Assembly: GCA_902812345.1 (NCBI GenBank)
Contig: CADDZM010000019.1
Span: 1 to 36,149 of the forward strand
Source of the DNA: Chloroflexota bacterium
Lineage (GTDB): Bacteria; Chloroflexota; Chloroflexia; Chloroheliales; Chloroheliaceae
Length of the DNA stretch: 36,149 nt
Direction: 5' to 3'
The number at the start of each line of letters is the position of its first letter. The stretch's first letter is position 1. Made by a program: the position numbers and the translations under genes. Positions 16,718-24,890 of this stretch are shown here, piece after piece. Under the pieces are notes generated by a model. It had not been told where the DNA came from and ran no database searches. It saw nothing but the letters and a program-made list of their open reading frames with translations.

Positions 16718-17189
16718 GTGCAGATGCGCCCGGTAAGCCCCTGGCTTTTGGTCACCTGGGCGAGGTGCTGCCAGGGGATTGCCGGGCAATCCCCTGGCGG
16801 CCCTGGTCAGCTTTGAGCTTTTCGACCGTCCGGCCCTGGTAAAAATGCAAGGGTTACTCCCGGCCGCTGCCCCGCTTGAAGCAGTGCTGGCCGAACCAGT
16901 TCGAAATAACAGCGGCCGGCGCAATTTTCTACGCGGAAAACTCGGGCTGCAGGATACCAGCCGGTGGGTCTGGCCAGCTGAGACCCAGAAATCGGCTCAA
17001 CTGGCCTCGCTTATTGAAAGCAACTGCCTGCTAGTGGCCCGTGAAGAGCGCAGCTACTATGAGAGTGGCGAACGAATTGGGATAATTCCACTTTACGGGG
17101 TAGCGACAGGCTTGTTTAATTTTGATATGATTAGTGTGGATCAACAGCAACAGCCCCTTGTCTTTGAGTTTTCAGGCAGCCCAGTTTAA
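16718..17189 (+). pseudogene. moeA: Molybdopterin molybdotransferase (MoeA), frameshifted C-terminal remnant
   Basis: On the plus strand the pieces read QMRPG, then (one-base shift near 16733) KPLAFGHLGEVLP, then (second shift near 16770) GLPGNPLAALVSFELFDRPA LVKMQG in the frame that runs to 17189. 'RPGKPLAFG..........GLPGNP..ALV.FELF.RP.L.K..G' is the conserved MoeA core, and NSGRRNFLRGKL...SLIESNCLLV is its domain IV. At least two frameshifts and the loss of everything before the core make it a pseudogene. The left edge abuts the arsA remnant on the other strand. Nothing else for molybdenum cofactor is in the window. Confidence 0.8.
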
Positions 17190-17214
17190 TAATAGACCAC
17201 CATCAAAAAACCAG

Positions 17215-17571
17215 TTGCGTCAGGCCGCCTGTAAGAAGGACAAAGCCAAAGTAAAAGAAGAAAAAGGAGCCTACCAGCAGTTCAAGAAAGATTACCCGGA
17301 AGTCTGGCAGGCTTACGACCAAACCGGCGCAGCCGCCTCCGAAGCCGGGCCGCTTGAAGCCAAAGTCAGGGAGTTGATCAAGCTGGGGATGGCCGCGGCA
17401 AACAAGTCAGAAACAGCGGTCCACTCGCACACCCACCGCGCCCTCGAAACGGGAGCCAGCGAGGCTGAAATCGAACATGCGGTTTTACTGGGCCTTACCA
17501 CCCTTGGCTTTCCGAATATGATGATGGCGCTGACCTGGTGCCGGGCCGCAATGGCGGCTCATAAAAAGTAA
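17215..17571 (+). CDS. Carboxymuconolactone decarboxylase (CMD) family protein
   Basis: About 118 residues from TTG at 17215. The body is clear CMD family: FKKDYPEVWQAYDQTG, GPLEAKVRELIKLGMAAANK, AVHSHTHRALETGASEAEIE and LGLTTLGFPNMMMALTWCRA. The CxxC of AhpD-type members is absent (AVHSHTH instead), so a peroxidase-type redox role is unlikely. Start choice is weak: no ATG and no ribosome site before the conserved part. The reading frame runs upstream into moeA remnant sequence, so the natural 5' end may have been lost or replaced. A run of Lys/Glu codons (KKDKAKVKEEK) precedes the domain. Confidence 0.8.
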   Translation: MRQAACKKDKAKVKEEKGAYQQFKKDYPEVWQAYDQTGAAASEAGPLEAKVRELIKLGMAAANKSETAVHSHTHRALETGASEAEIEHAVLLGLTTLGFPNMMMALTWCRAAMAAHKK

Positions 17572-17700
17572 GAGGTTAAAGCTCAAGTAATAAATTCGGC
17601 TGTACCGGTAAGTTATTTTTGAGAGGACGAGATAGCAAAGCAAAGCAGGTTATTCAAAACCTGTTTCTAGTTTGCTAAAGAGGGAGGAAGACAAGTTTTA

Positions 17701-18177
17701 ATGGAAGAAGCTGCGAAAAAAAAGATGCTGCGCCATTTTACCTATGGATTGTATGCCATAACGGTAGCGGAAGACGGCTTTTACAATGCTTTCACGGCCA
17801 ACTGGCTGTCGCAAGCCTCCTTTGAGCCTCCCATGCTCATGCTGTCAGTAGAGAATGACAGCCATTCCATATCTATAATCCGGCGAACCAAAGCGTTCTC
17901 GGTAAACGTCTTTGCCAGCGGGCAAAGAGAGTTGGCCGGTCAACTGGGGCGGTCGTATTTTCGTAACCCGCAAAAGTTAGAGGGGCTTAATTACAGGCTG
18001 GGAACCAACGGGTGCCCGGTCCTTTTAGATACGCTTGGCTGGCTGGAATGCCGCCTTACAGGTGAAATCGAGGCCGGGGACTCTACTGTATTTATAGCTG
18101 AAATTGTAGAGGCAGGCGTACTTAACGAAGGCATGCCTTTAACAATGGCTGAAGCTGGCTTTCGCCATAGTGGTTAG
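17701..18177 (+). CDS. Flavin reductase-like domain protein
   Basis: 158 residues, FMN-binding split-barrel flavoprotein of the flavin-reductase-like (DIM6/NTAB) family. Seen: LRHFTYGLYAITVAEDGFYN, AFTANWLSQASFEPPMLMLS (the FMN-phosphate binding T.SW..Q.SF.PP pattern), FSVNVFASGQRELAGQLG, and C-terminal LGWLECRLTGEIEAGDSTVF. GGGAGGAAG-like ribosome site (AGAGGGAGGAAG) about 10 nt before ATG. It may supply reduced flavin or act as a small reductase; the partner is not identifiable. A TGGGCC-GAA-GGCCCA hairpin (18260-18274) downstream could be a weak terminator. Confidence 0.88.
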   Translation: MEEAAKKKMLRHFTYGLYAITVAEDGFYNAFTANWLSQASFEPPMLMLSVENDSHSISIIRRTKAFSVNVFASGQRELAGQLGRSYFRNPQKLEGLNYRLGTNGCPVLLDTLGWLECRLTGEIEAGDSTVFIAEIVEAGVLNEGMPLTMAEAGFRHSG

Positions 18178-18304
18178 GCCGGAAGCTGGTTAAGTGAGTG
18201 GATTTTGACTTAAAGATAGCCCATTTAATAGTTCTAAAAAGCCTTAAAGGTTTCGATTGTGGGCCGAAGGCCCATTTATAGCCTTGAAAATTTTTTTTGT
18301 CATG

Positions 18305-18546
18305 TCAGTAGCCCAGTAACACCCCACCCCAGTAAACCAGCATCGTAAAAATCGTACCGGTTAAAAGGCATATTCCTACGGTTTGCCAGGCCAATTTCCG
18401 GTATGCTGGTTTAAGCCGGTCAGGGCGTTAAACAAGGTGCTTTTCCCGGTATTAGGATTCCCAGCCAGCCCGAGAGTTAAAGTTCCTTCGGCCAGGTGGG
18501 TAGGTTTAGAGCCTGTATCGTGGCAACTTACAACATTAACGCTCAC
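18305..18546 (-). pseudogene. feoB: FeoB ferrous-iron transporter, internally deleted
   Basis: From GTG at 18546 (7 nt after the feoA stop) the frame gives the FeoB G-domain start: [20 protein letters not shown] (G1 loop GNPNTGKST) and [13 protein letters not shown], then hits TAG. One base out of frame the same bases continue [27 protein letters not shown]-stop. This fits the last membrane helix and C-terminus of FeoB ('W......Q......V..Q.G.LLG'). So about 600 codons were removed between the G1/G2 region and the final helix, joined at the GGCCTGGCAAACCG sequence near 18380. No transport function can remain. Confidence 0.85.
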
Positions 18547-18553
18547 AAAAAGA

Positions 18554-18823
18554 TTACTCCTGGCTGTAAGATGAAATAGAAATATTATCTACCAGAACCT
18601 GGGCGGCCTCAGAACCCCGCAGCGATACGGTTGAACCGCGCACTTTGAACTGGATAGGGTCTCCCAGCGGGGCGCGTTTGACGACCTTGATTTCATAACC
18701 ACGGGTAAAACCCATGGATAGCAAACGTTGCAAAAGCTTGCCGGCCGCTTTAACCGCCACAATTCGACCGGTTGTACCAGAATTAAGTTTGTTCAGTGGA
18801 ACAATTTGAGGGGTAATGGTCAT
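18554..18823 (-). CDS. feoA: FeoA family protein
   Basis: 89-residue SH3-like FeoA, which normally assists the FeoB ferrous-iron permease. Seen: [60 protein letters not shown]; these match FeoA's 'L..MG...G..V.V.+.APLGDP....+.G....LR..EA..I'. The gene is intact while the adjacent feoB is a deletion relic, so FeoA is orphaned unless another FeoB exists elsewhere. A TTAG-N6-CTAA dyad at 18942-18955 upstream resembles sites of the DtxR/IdeR iron regulators (suggestive only). Confidence 0.92.
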   Translation of the reverse strand: MTITPQIVPLNKLNSGTTGRIVAVKAAGKLLQRLLSMGFTRGYEIKVVKRAPLGDPIQFKVRGSTVSLRGSEAAQVLVDNISISSYSQE

Positions 18824-19150
18824 GGGTTATCTACTTTTTGGAAGCCGCTTGAAGCTTCCAGTTCTTTCAAAACCTGGCGTAACATTTAGTTGCCTTTGCC
18901 TTCTTGCTGATGCCTACTGCCTGTAAAGTAAAACAATAGAATTAGCATACCCTAATTTTAACTCTTAGGAGCTACAAATGCCAATACTTTGGCTTACTGA
19001 ATACAGGATTTAAGCAGAATTTGGACAGTAAACAATCTTTAGCGGTTAAATCACTAATGGAGCTGTTAAAAATTAACTTTCCGGTTTTGTAAAATACTTA
19101 CGGTTAGCTTCAAGAGAAACTGGGAAGTAATTCTTTTACAAGCACTGAGT
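18824..19150. other. Spacer between feoA and the ROK gene
   Basis: No gene seen. It holds the possible iron-regulator dyad TTAGCATACCCTAA (18942-18955), AT-rich sequence around it that may carry the feoA promoter, and the right copy of the island repeat (19059-19143). Confidence 0.5.
19059..19143. repeat. Right copy of ~85-bp island-bounding inverted repeat
   Basis: Inverted relative to 13439-13524. The two align end to end with one missing A in an A-run (near 19091) and one T/A difference (19132). Sequences just outside share nothing. Distance between inner ends is about 5.5 kb. Confidence 0.9.
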
Positions 19151-20182
19151 TTAAGGATAATTCGTAACCTTATCCATAACCGGGTTAGACTTAACGTAAT
19201 TGATTGCTACGGCCAGGCTGGCGTAATCCCCGACATTTTCGCCCAGGCCGGCGGGTAGAATCCGGCAGCTCTGCCGGGCTACCGGGAGGGCTTCCGCTTC
19301 AAGGACCGCCTGGACGGAGGGCCACAGCAGGTCGCGCTGCCGGGTGAAAATGCTGCCGATAAAAATCGCCTGGGGATTTAACAGGTCAATCAACACCGCC
19401 AGACCTCGCCCCAGGTAATGCCCGCTGACCCTGAAAACTTCCAGGGCTACCGGGTCACCGCGCAGGGCGGCCCCGGCAATCTGTTCGGTCGTCAGCGTTT
19501 TAAGGTCGGTAGGGGCCGCGCAAAAATCAACTTTCTTTCCCAACTGCCACTGCTGCTCGATAAGCTGGACTGCCAGCCTTGCTATTCCACCACCGCTGCA
19601 AAAACCCTCAAACGAACCAGCTTTACCGTAACCGGTCGGACCCTGCTCGGCCAGCCGGATATGCCCTACTTCCCCGGCCAGGTCGTTCGAGCCGCTATAA
19701 AGCCGGTTGTTTAGAATCAGGCCCGCCCCCATCCCGGTGCCAAAGGTCAGGAAAACCAGGTTGCTAAGACCCTGCCCCGCCCCGAATTCCCACTCGGCCA
19801 GGGCGCAGGCGTTAGCGTCATTTTGCAAAGCTACCGGCAACCTGAAGCGGCGGCTGAGCCGCTCGACTACCTCGATACTGTCCCAACCGGGCAAATTGGG
19901 CGGGGAAAGAATCAAGCCCCTGGCGCTATCCAGGGGTCCGCCGCAACTGATGCCAATGGCCCCGGCACTTCGGGCCTGTCCCAGCAGTTGCTCGATGGCT
20001 TCTTCCAGCCGTTGCAGCACGCTTTCGGGACCGTTTTCCGGTAGGGTTGGAAACTTCGTCTTGCCTAAAATTTCCAGGTTGGCTTTGCCTCCGGTTTCGG
20101 TAGGACGGCCCAGGCTTACTGCGCATTTGGTGCCGCCGATGTCTACCCCGATATAAGTCTGGCCCGAAGCTGTATTGCTCAA
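19151..20182 (-). CDS. ROK-family sugar kinase (glucokinase-like)
   Basis: Probable sugar kinase using ATP, cytoplasmic. N-terminal phosphate loop YIGVDIGGTKCAVSLG; CGGPLDSARGLILSPPNLPG WD; LQNDANACALAEWEFGAGQG with the catalytic Asp; FGTGMGAGLILNNRLYSG; GEVGHIRL with the conserved Glu/His. The CxCGxxGCxE zinc motif of most ROK proteins is missing; GYGKAGSFEGFCSG stands in that position, so no zinc site is expected. No DNA-binding domain is present, so it is a kinase rather than a repressor. Start: TTG at 20182 behind GGGGGTCAGGA is preferred; TTG at 20218 adds 12 unconserved residues. It faces away from the large GH13 gene and may use its product sugar. Confidence 0.88.
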   Translation of the reverse strand: MSNTASGQTYIGVDIGGTKCAVSLGRPTETGGKANLEILGKTKFPTLPENGPESVLQRLEEAIEQLLGQARSAGAIGISCGGPLDSARGLILSPPNLPGWDSIEVVERLSRRFRLPVALQNDANACALAEWEFGAGQGLSNLVFLTFGTGMGAGLILNNRLYSGSNDLAGEVGHIRLAEQGPTGYGKAGSFEGFCSGGGIARLAVQLIEQQWQLGKKVDFCAAPTDLKTLTTEQIAGAALRGDPVALEVFRVSGHYLGRGLAVLIDLLNPQAIFIGSIFTRQRDLLWPSVQAVLEAEALPVARQSCRILPAGLGENVGDYASLAVAINYVKSNPVMDKVTNYP

Positions 20183-20218
20183 TTCCTGACCCCCAAAATT
20201 CTTACAAACCCGGTTCAA

Positions 20219-20660
20219 CGGCTAAATCTCAACCGGTCTTTAACATTTTAACCCCGTATGAATTAACCTGTAGGAAGGTTTCTACAAGGTGGAATTACTG
20301 CAATTTTCGGCTATGCAACCACCTATTGTCAAATCCATCACTTGCTTTAAAATTGGCTCCAGCTAAAATATTTGCCTGAGTATTGCCGGGAGGTTTGTTT
20401 GTCAGAAGGCAACTTGGAAGTGATTTTAATCGGTGTCGTTGAAGTTTTGCATTTCCGGCCAGAGTTGGCTTATAAGTCTGGAGGTTTACAGGTTATTTTA
20501 AGGGAGCCAGGCGCTGAAATTTGACGGTAGGCTCATAATAACAAGAGTCCTTTCTTTTTTTCAAAATAGCCGGGCTACTCACTTGAAATTTAGATATGGT
20601 ATAGGTTGTGCTGTAGAGAGTTTGGAATCAACTTAATCTTTTCGAAATGGGAGAAGCCGA
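20219..20660. other. Divergent spacer between ROK kinase and GH13 genes
   Basis: 442 bp between two divergent carbohydrate genes. It should contain both promoters, but no convincing -35/-10 pair was found. A possible small ORF (20399-20524) lies within. Confidence 0.4.
20399..20524 (+). CDS. Possible 41-residue small ORF
   Basis: TTG at 20399 lies 5 nt after GGGAGG and opens a 41-codon frame beginning MSEGNLEVILIGVVEVLHFR and ending REPGAEI. Amino-acid composition looks protein-like, but no family is recognised. It may be a genuine small protein or a fragment of a decayed gene. Confidence 0.35.
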   Translation: MSEGNLEVILIGVVEVLHFRPELAYKSGGLQVILREPGAEI

Positions 20661-23600
20661 ATGACACCGAATGCCAGCAGCCGTCACTTGGAATTTCACG
20701 TGTCACGCCAGTCGCGTGACCGCTACCAGTTTGACCAGGCTCTGTTCCAGCTAACGGGGAACGTAGTCTTTGCGAATTTCCATGCCGCCCGGGTCTTTGC
20801 CCAGCGCATGAACGAAAAACGCGACCTTATCAATAACCCCGAACAGGCTGTTAAAGCCGGGCAAATCAACGCAATGGGCTTGATTGACGAGATTTCCCAC
20901 CTTCTGGTTGAAAATTATCGCCGCCAGGTCAATCCGAATGTCATGCGTGATGCCTTGCAGAACCTTGACAGCCAATTTGGCCGCGAAACTGTTGACAATT
21001 TGTTACACCGGTTTAGCGACCAATTTCCCCCGGTAGCGGTTTACCGCCGTGAAGAGAATCTCGATGACTGGTTTCAGGGCGAAACTAAGGGGGTTCCCCA
21101 CCGGGAAGTGGCCCTCGAAGAATTGTTGATGTTGTGGGTCGCCAACCTGAACCCGGCTTTTTCACCTTTTATCGAACTTTTCGACGACCAGTCCCTTGAA
21201 AAACAGACGGTCTACCCGCAGGTCTTTACGTCTTTGCAAGACTTTTTCAAGGGACAGCCCGGCATAAGCGGTGGCGGTGGCGGTGAGGGCGCTCAGGCCG
21301 GGGCGGCTACACCCGGTAAGAATGGTGACGGCCGGATGAGCTTGATTGATGCTTTACGCGCTCCGGCCCTGGCCGCTCCTCATTCTCTTACAGCCCAACT
21401 GGAATTTTTGCGCCAGCGCTGGAACAACGTACTGGGGCGTTCGCTTTACCGGTTGCTGGGCAGCCTGGACCTTATTCAAGAAGAAGAAAAGGTTGTTTTC
21501 GCGGGCGGTGGACCCGGTCCGGCCCAGGCTCTTGAATTTAGCGGGCTTGAGGAAGACCCCGAGAACTATACTATTGACCGGGAATGGATGCCTCAACTGG
21601 TCCTTATGGCAAAAAACGCCTATGTCTGGCTGGACCAGCTTTCCCGCCAGTACGGCCGCGCTATTCGTTATCTTAATGAAGTGCCTGATGAAGAACTCGA
21701 CAGGCTGGCTCGTTTTGGTTTCACCGGCCTGTGGTTAATTGGTCTCTGGGAAAGAAGCCCCGCCTCGAAGCGCATTAAACAACTCATGGGCCAGCCTGAA
21801 GCGGTCGCCTCGGCTTATTCCTTACTGGATTACCAGATTGCAGACGACCTTGGCGGCGAAGCGGCGGTAGATAACCTGCGGCGGCGAGCCTGGGAACGCG
21901 GCATCCGCCTTGCCAGCGATATGGTCCCTAACCATATGGGTATCGATTCCAACTGGGTCATGGAACATCCCGATTGGTTCATTTCGCTGCCTTACAGCCC
22001 TTTCCCATCTTACAGCTTCAATGGGCCGAACCTGTCCTGGAATGACCGTGTTGGTATCTACCTGGAAGACCACTATTTTGACCGGACCGACGCGGCGGTA
22101 GTCTTCAAACGGATTGACCACAATAACGGCGATACCCGTTTTATCTATCACGGTAACGACGGCACCAGCATGGCCTGGAACGATACAGCCCAGCTTAACT
22201 ACCTGCTGCCGGAAGTGCGTGAAGCGGTCATCCAGACTATTCTTGCGGTTGCCCGCCAGTTTCCGGTAATCCGGTTTGACGCGGCGATGACCCTGGCGAA
22301 ACGGCACGTTCAGAGGCTCTGGTTCCCCGAACCGGGGACGGGTGGCGCTATCGCTTCGCGGGCTGATTTTGGCCTGACCAAACAGCAGTTTGACGAGCTG
22401 ATGCCGCAGGAATTCTGGCGAGAGGTAGTGGACCGGGCGGGCATAGAAGCCCCCGATACCCTTCTTCTGGCCGAAGCCTTTTGGATGCTGGAAGGTTATT
22501 TTGTGCGGACTCTTGGTATGCACCGGGTCTACAACAGCGCCTTCATGCACATGACCCGTGACGAAGAAAACGCCAAGTATCGCATCCAGATTAAAAACAC
22601 CCTTGAATTTGACCCGGAAATTCTCAAGCGGTATGTCAACTTCATGAGTAACCCGGACGAGCGTACTGCCCTCGAGCAGTACGGCAAGGGCGACAAGTAT
22701 TTTGGGATTTGCACCCTCTTGATTACTACCCCCGGTTTGCCGATGTTCGGTCACGGGCAGGTTGAGGGTTTCGCCGAGAAGTACGGCATGGAATACCGCC
22801 GGGCTTTCTGGGACGAGCAGCCCGACCAAGGGCTGGTGGACCGCCACGAAAGAGAGATAGTGCCGCTGATTCACAAGCGTTATCTCTTTGCCGAGGTCGC
22901 AAACTACCGGCTTTATGACTTTGTAAATACCGACGGCGGCGTCAACGAGGACGTTTTTGCCTACTCCAACCGCGCCCGCGGCGAACGCGCCCTGATAATC
23001 GTACATAACAAGTTTGGTACAGCCCGGGGCTGGATTAATACTTCGGTGCCTTTCCTGGTCAAGACCGGTAACGGCGACGAAAAGGTCTTGCGGCGCGAAT
23101 CGCTCGGTGAAGGGCTTGCACTTGGCCGGGAAGACAGGCGTTTTACCATATTCCGGGACCAGACCGGCGGTTTAGAGTATATCAGGCCAAACTCCGAACT
23201 GAATGGACGGGGTATTTACCTGGAACTCAACGCTTATCAGACCCATGTTTTCCTGGATTTCCGCGAGGTTCAGGATAACGAATGGGGCCAGTACGCTCAA
23301 CTGGTGGATTACCTCGGCGGGCAGGGCGTTCCCAGTATAGAAGAAGCCTTGCGCGAAACCTTCCTGCAACCGATTCACGCGCCCTACCGCGAACTGGTCA
23401 ATGCCGGGATGGTCCGGCGCGTCCTGGCTCTACGGACTGCCACCGGAAGCCCGCTGGTCCCCGGGCCTGAGGCCGATGCCTACGATATTCTTTCCCCTGG
23501 GGATTTGGAAGCGGTGGTAGCGCGGAATGAAGGCTTGCCGGTTACAGCCGGGCCGGTCCCGGCTGCCACACCGGATGGGCTTGCAACGGACGCAACCGTT

Positions 23601-24593
23601 CCCGCCACACCTCAAGCCGGGCTAGAGCTTGAACCAACCCAGGCCGTAAGCCCTGGGCCGCTCGAAACAGGGAAAACTTCCGAGCCCCTGGCGGCGGAAG
23701 CCGGAGCCGGAGCCGTAGACAGGGCGGCAGCAAAAGCCCCGCCGACGCCTTCCGGGGCTTTGCTGGCTGAGGTTGAGCAGAAGACGCTCAAACTGGCCCA
23801 GGAAATCAAAGATTACACTCAGGGCGCGGGCGACGTAGAAGCTTTTGCGAAAGAAATACACACCAAGCTCGCTACCATTCTCCACCTGGATACTTTACCG
23901 GCGAGGTCTATCCTGGCGAAGACCCCGGAATACGGTTTGGCGGTTAAGTATAGCCAGGCCGGACTGAACCAGGGTGACTGGACCTGGGGAGCTTTGCTGG
24001 CCTGGCTGTTCACTCATTCGCTGGGTAAGATTGTCACTCAGACCGATTACGAAGCTCAAAGCCGTAGTTGGGTGGACGAGTGGTTGTTGCGTAAGACAAT
24101 CCTGAATATGTTGCGCGACCTGGGGGCGGATGACGCCCTAGCCTCGCGCGGGTTATTGCTGGTAAATGCGCTCATCGGCCAGGAAGGCTGCTTTAAGGAC
24201 CAGGCTGCAAAGTCCAAGCCGGCTTACCGGGTGGTGGAAGCCTTGCTCAAAGACGGGGATGTGCGCGGCTTTATAAATTTGAACCGCTATCAGGATGTGC
24301 TGTGGTATAACAAAGAGGCATTCGACCAGTTGCTTGGCCTGATGCTGCTGGCGGCAGTGGTGGATGTTGCCAGCCAGCCGGATAAAACGCCGGAAGAAGC
24401 CGCCGCCGACATTCGCGACTACTACGCCATAGTCACGACGCTCCATAAAGCGCAGGCCGGTTCGGATTACCGGGTCGAGAAGTTACTCGCGGCTGTTCGG
24501 GGCAACCCTCAACCGGTGGCTTCCACCGCCGATGCAAGCGCCGATGGTGGGCCGAACGCGAGCGCGGCCAGGAGCGCGAACGCCAGCAAATAG
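20661..24593 (+). CDS. Large GH13 (alpha-amylase superfamily) protein
   Basis: 1310 residues, ATG behind GGGAG. No signal peptide: predicted cytoplasmic. A ~340-residue N-terminal region (TGNVVFANFHAARVFAQRMN...) precedes the TIM barrel. GH13 conserved regions: I DMVPNHMG (Asp420-His425), II VIRFDAAM (Arg538, nucleophile Asp540), III LLLAEAFW (acid/base Glu605), IV FMSNPDERTA, where Asp666 is kept but the usual preceding His is Pro665. SAYSLLDYQIADDLGGEAAV before region I is typical of the superfamily. Then comes a C-terminal beta region, an Ala/Pro/Glu-rich linker (about 955-1065), and a helical tail (about 1070-1290) that does not resemble a carbohydrate-binding module. A Gly-rich loop (GISGGGGGEGAQAGAA, about 200) is also odd. 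Substrate likely an alpha-glucan or related sugar; region IV resembles the NTPD form of GlgE. Exact subfamily unknown. Confidence 0.88.
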   Translation: MTPNASSRHLEFHVSRQSRDRYQFDQALFQLTGNVVFANFHAARVFAQRMNEKRDLINNPEQAVKAGQINAMGLIDEISHLLVENYRRQVNPNVMRDALQNLDSQFGRETVDNLLHRFSDQFPPVAVYRREENLDDWFQGETKGVPHREVALEELLMLWVANLNPAFSPFIELFDDQSLEKQTVYPQVFTSLQDFFKGQPGISGGGGGEGAQAGAATPGKNGDGRMSLIDALRAPALAAPHSLTAQLEFLRQRWNNVLGRSLYRLLGSLDLIQEEEKVVFAGGGPGPAQALEFSGLEEDPENYTIDREWMPQLVLMAKNAYVWLDQLSRQYGRAIRYLNEVPDEELDRLARFGFTGLWLIGLWERSPASKRIKQLMGQPEAVASAYSLLDYQIADDLGGEAAVDNLRRRAWERGIRLASDMVPNHMGIDSNWVMEHPDWFISLPYSPFPSYSFNGPNLSWNDRVGIYLEDHYFDRTDAAVVFKRIDHNNGDTRFIYHGNDGTSMAWNDTAQLNYLLPEVREAVIQTILAVARQFPVIRFDAAMTLAKRHVQRLWFPEPGTGGAIASRADFGLTKQQFDELMPQEFWREVVDRAGIEAPDTLLLAEAFWMLEGYFVRTLGMHRVYNSAFMHMTRDEENAKYRIQIKNTLEFDPEILKRYVNFMSNPDERTALEQYGKGDKYFGICTLLITTPGLPMFGHGQVEGFAEKYGMEYRRAFWDEQPDQGLVDRHEREIVPLIHKRYLFAEVANYRLYDFVNTDGGVNEDVFAYSNRARGERALIIVHNKFGTARGWINTSVPFLVKTGNGDEKVLRRESLGEGLALGREDRRFTIFRDQTGGLEYIRPNSELNGRGIYLELNAYQTHVFLDFREVQDNEWGQYAQLVDYLGGQGVPSIEEALRETFLQPIHAPYRELVNAGMVRRVLALRTATGSPLVPGPEADAYDILSPGDLEAVVARNEGLPVTAGPVPAATPDGLATDATVPATPQAGLELEPTQAVSPGPLETGKTSEPLAAEAGAGAVDRAAAKAPPTPSGALLAEVEQKTLKLAQEIKDYTQGAGDVEAFAKEIHTKLATILHLDTLPARSILAKTPEYGLAVKYSQAGLNQGDWTWGALLAWLFTHSLGKIVTQTDYEAQSRSWVDEWLLRKTILNMLRDLGADDALASRGLLLVNALIGQEGCFKDQAAKSKPAYRVVEALLKDGDVRGFINLNRYQDVLWYNKEAFDQLLGLMLLAAVVDVASQPDKTPEEAAADIRDYYAIVTTLHKAQAGSDYRVEKLLAAVRGNPQPVASTADASADGGPNASAARSANASK

Positions 24594-24636
24594 CGGTTAA
24601 GAAATTTATTCTTGACCGGACCAAACGCATAAATAA

Positions 24637-24676
24637 AGGTGAGCCAGTTTTTCTATCGCAGAAATCTGGCTCACCT
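24637..24676 (+). terminator. Hairpin after the GH13 gene
   Basis: AGGTGAGCCAG pairs perfectly with CTGGCTCACCT (11 bp) around 18 nt, 43 nt after the stop. No long T-run follows, so it is either a weak terminator or an mRNA 3' stabiliser. Confidence 0.6.
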
Positions 24677-24785
24677 GTTAACAAATCCTGCAATAAATAA
24701 TGAGCCGGGGTACAGAGGTTTTTCCAAAATCGCCGGCTGGTTATTATAAGTTTAAAGGTTTCCCCCTCAAACTATCCTGGTAGCC

Positions 24786-24890
24786 TTAAAGCTCGGTTGT
24801 ATCCGCCGGGATAACCGGTATATCAAACCACATAAATTCGGGATATTTCTGACCGGCCCCGGTGTTAAACAGCACAATGCGGCGTTCAAA
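24786..24890 (-). pseudogene. Possible threonine synthase C-terminal remnant
   Basis: In a minus-strand frame different from the neighbouring remnant the sequence reads RRIVLFNTGAGQKYPEFMWF then DIPVIPADTTEL-stop. 'VVLFNTGSG.KYP' close to the C-terminus is what I associate with PLP-dependent threonine synthases. Only about 33 codons survive and they abut the aldo/keto reductase remnant. Moderate-to-low certainty. Confidence 0.45.

Noticed and set aside
16313-16816. 167-codon plus-strand frame across the arsA relic
   Set aside because: It is mostly the complement of the readable arsA remnant; only its end (QMRPG) overlaps real moeA sequence in a broken frame.
18260-18274. TGGGCC-GAA-GGCCCA hairpin as a firm terminator
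   Set aside because: The stem is only 6 bp and is followed by TTTATAG, not a T-run; noted only as a weak candidate.
19151-20218. ROK-family transcriptional repressor
   Set aside because: There is no N-terminal helix-turn-helix; the protein begins directly with the kinase phosphate loop.
21822-23006. 394-codon minus-strand open frame inside the GH13 gene
   Set aside because: The plus strand here carries all GH13 catalytic motifs; the antisense frame has no motif and no ribosome site.
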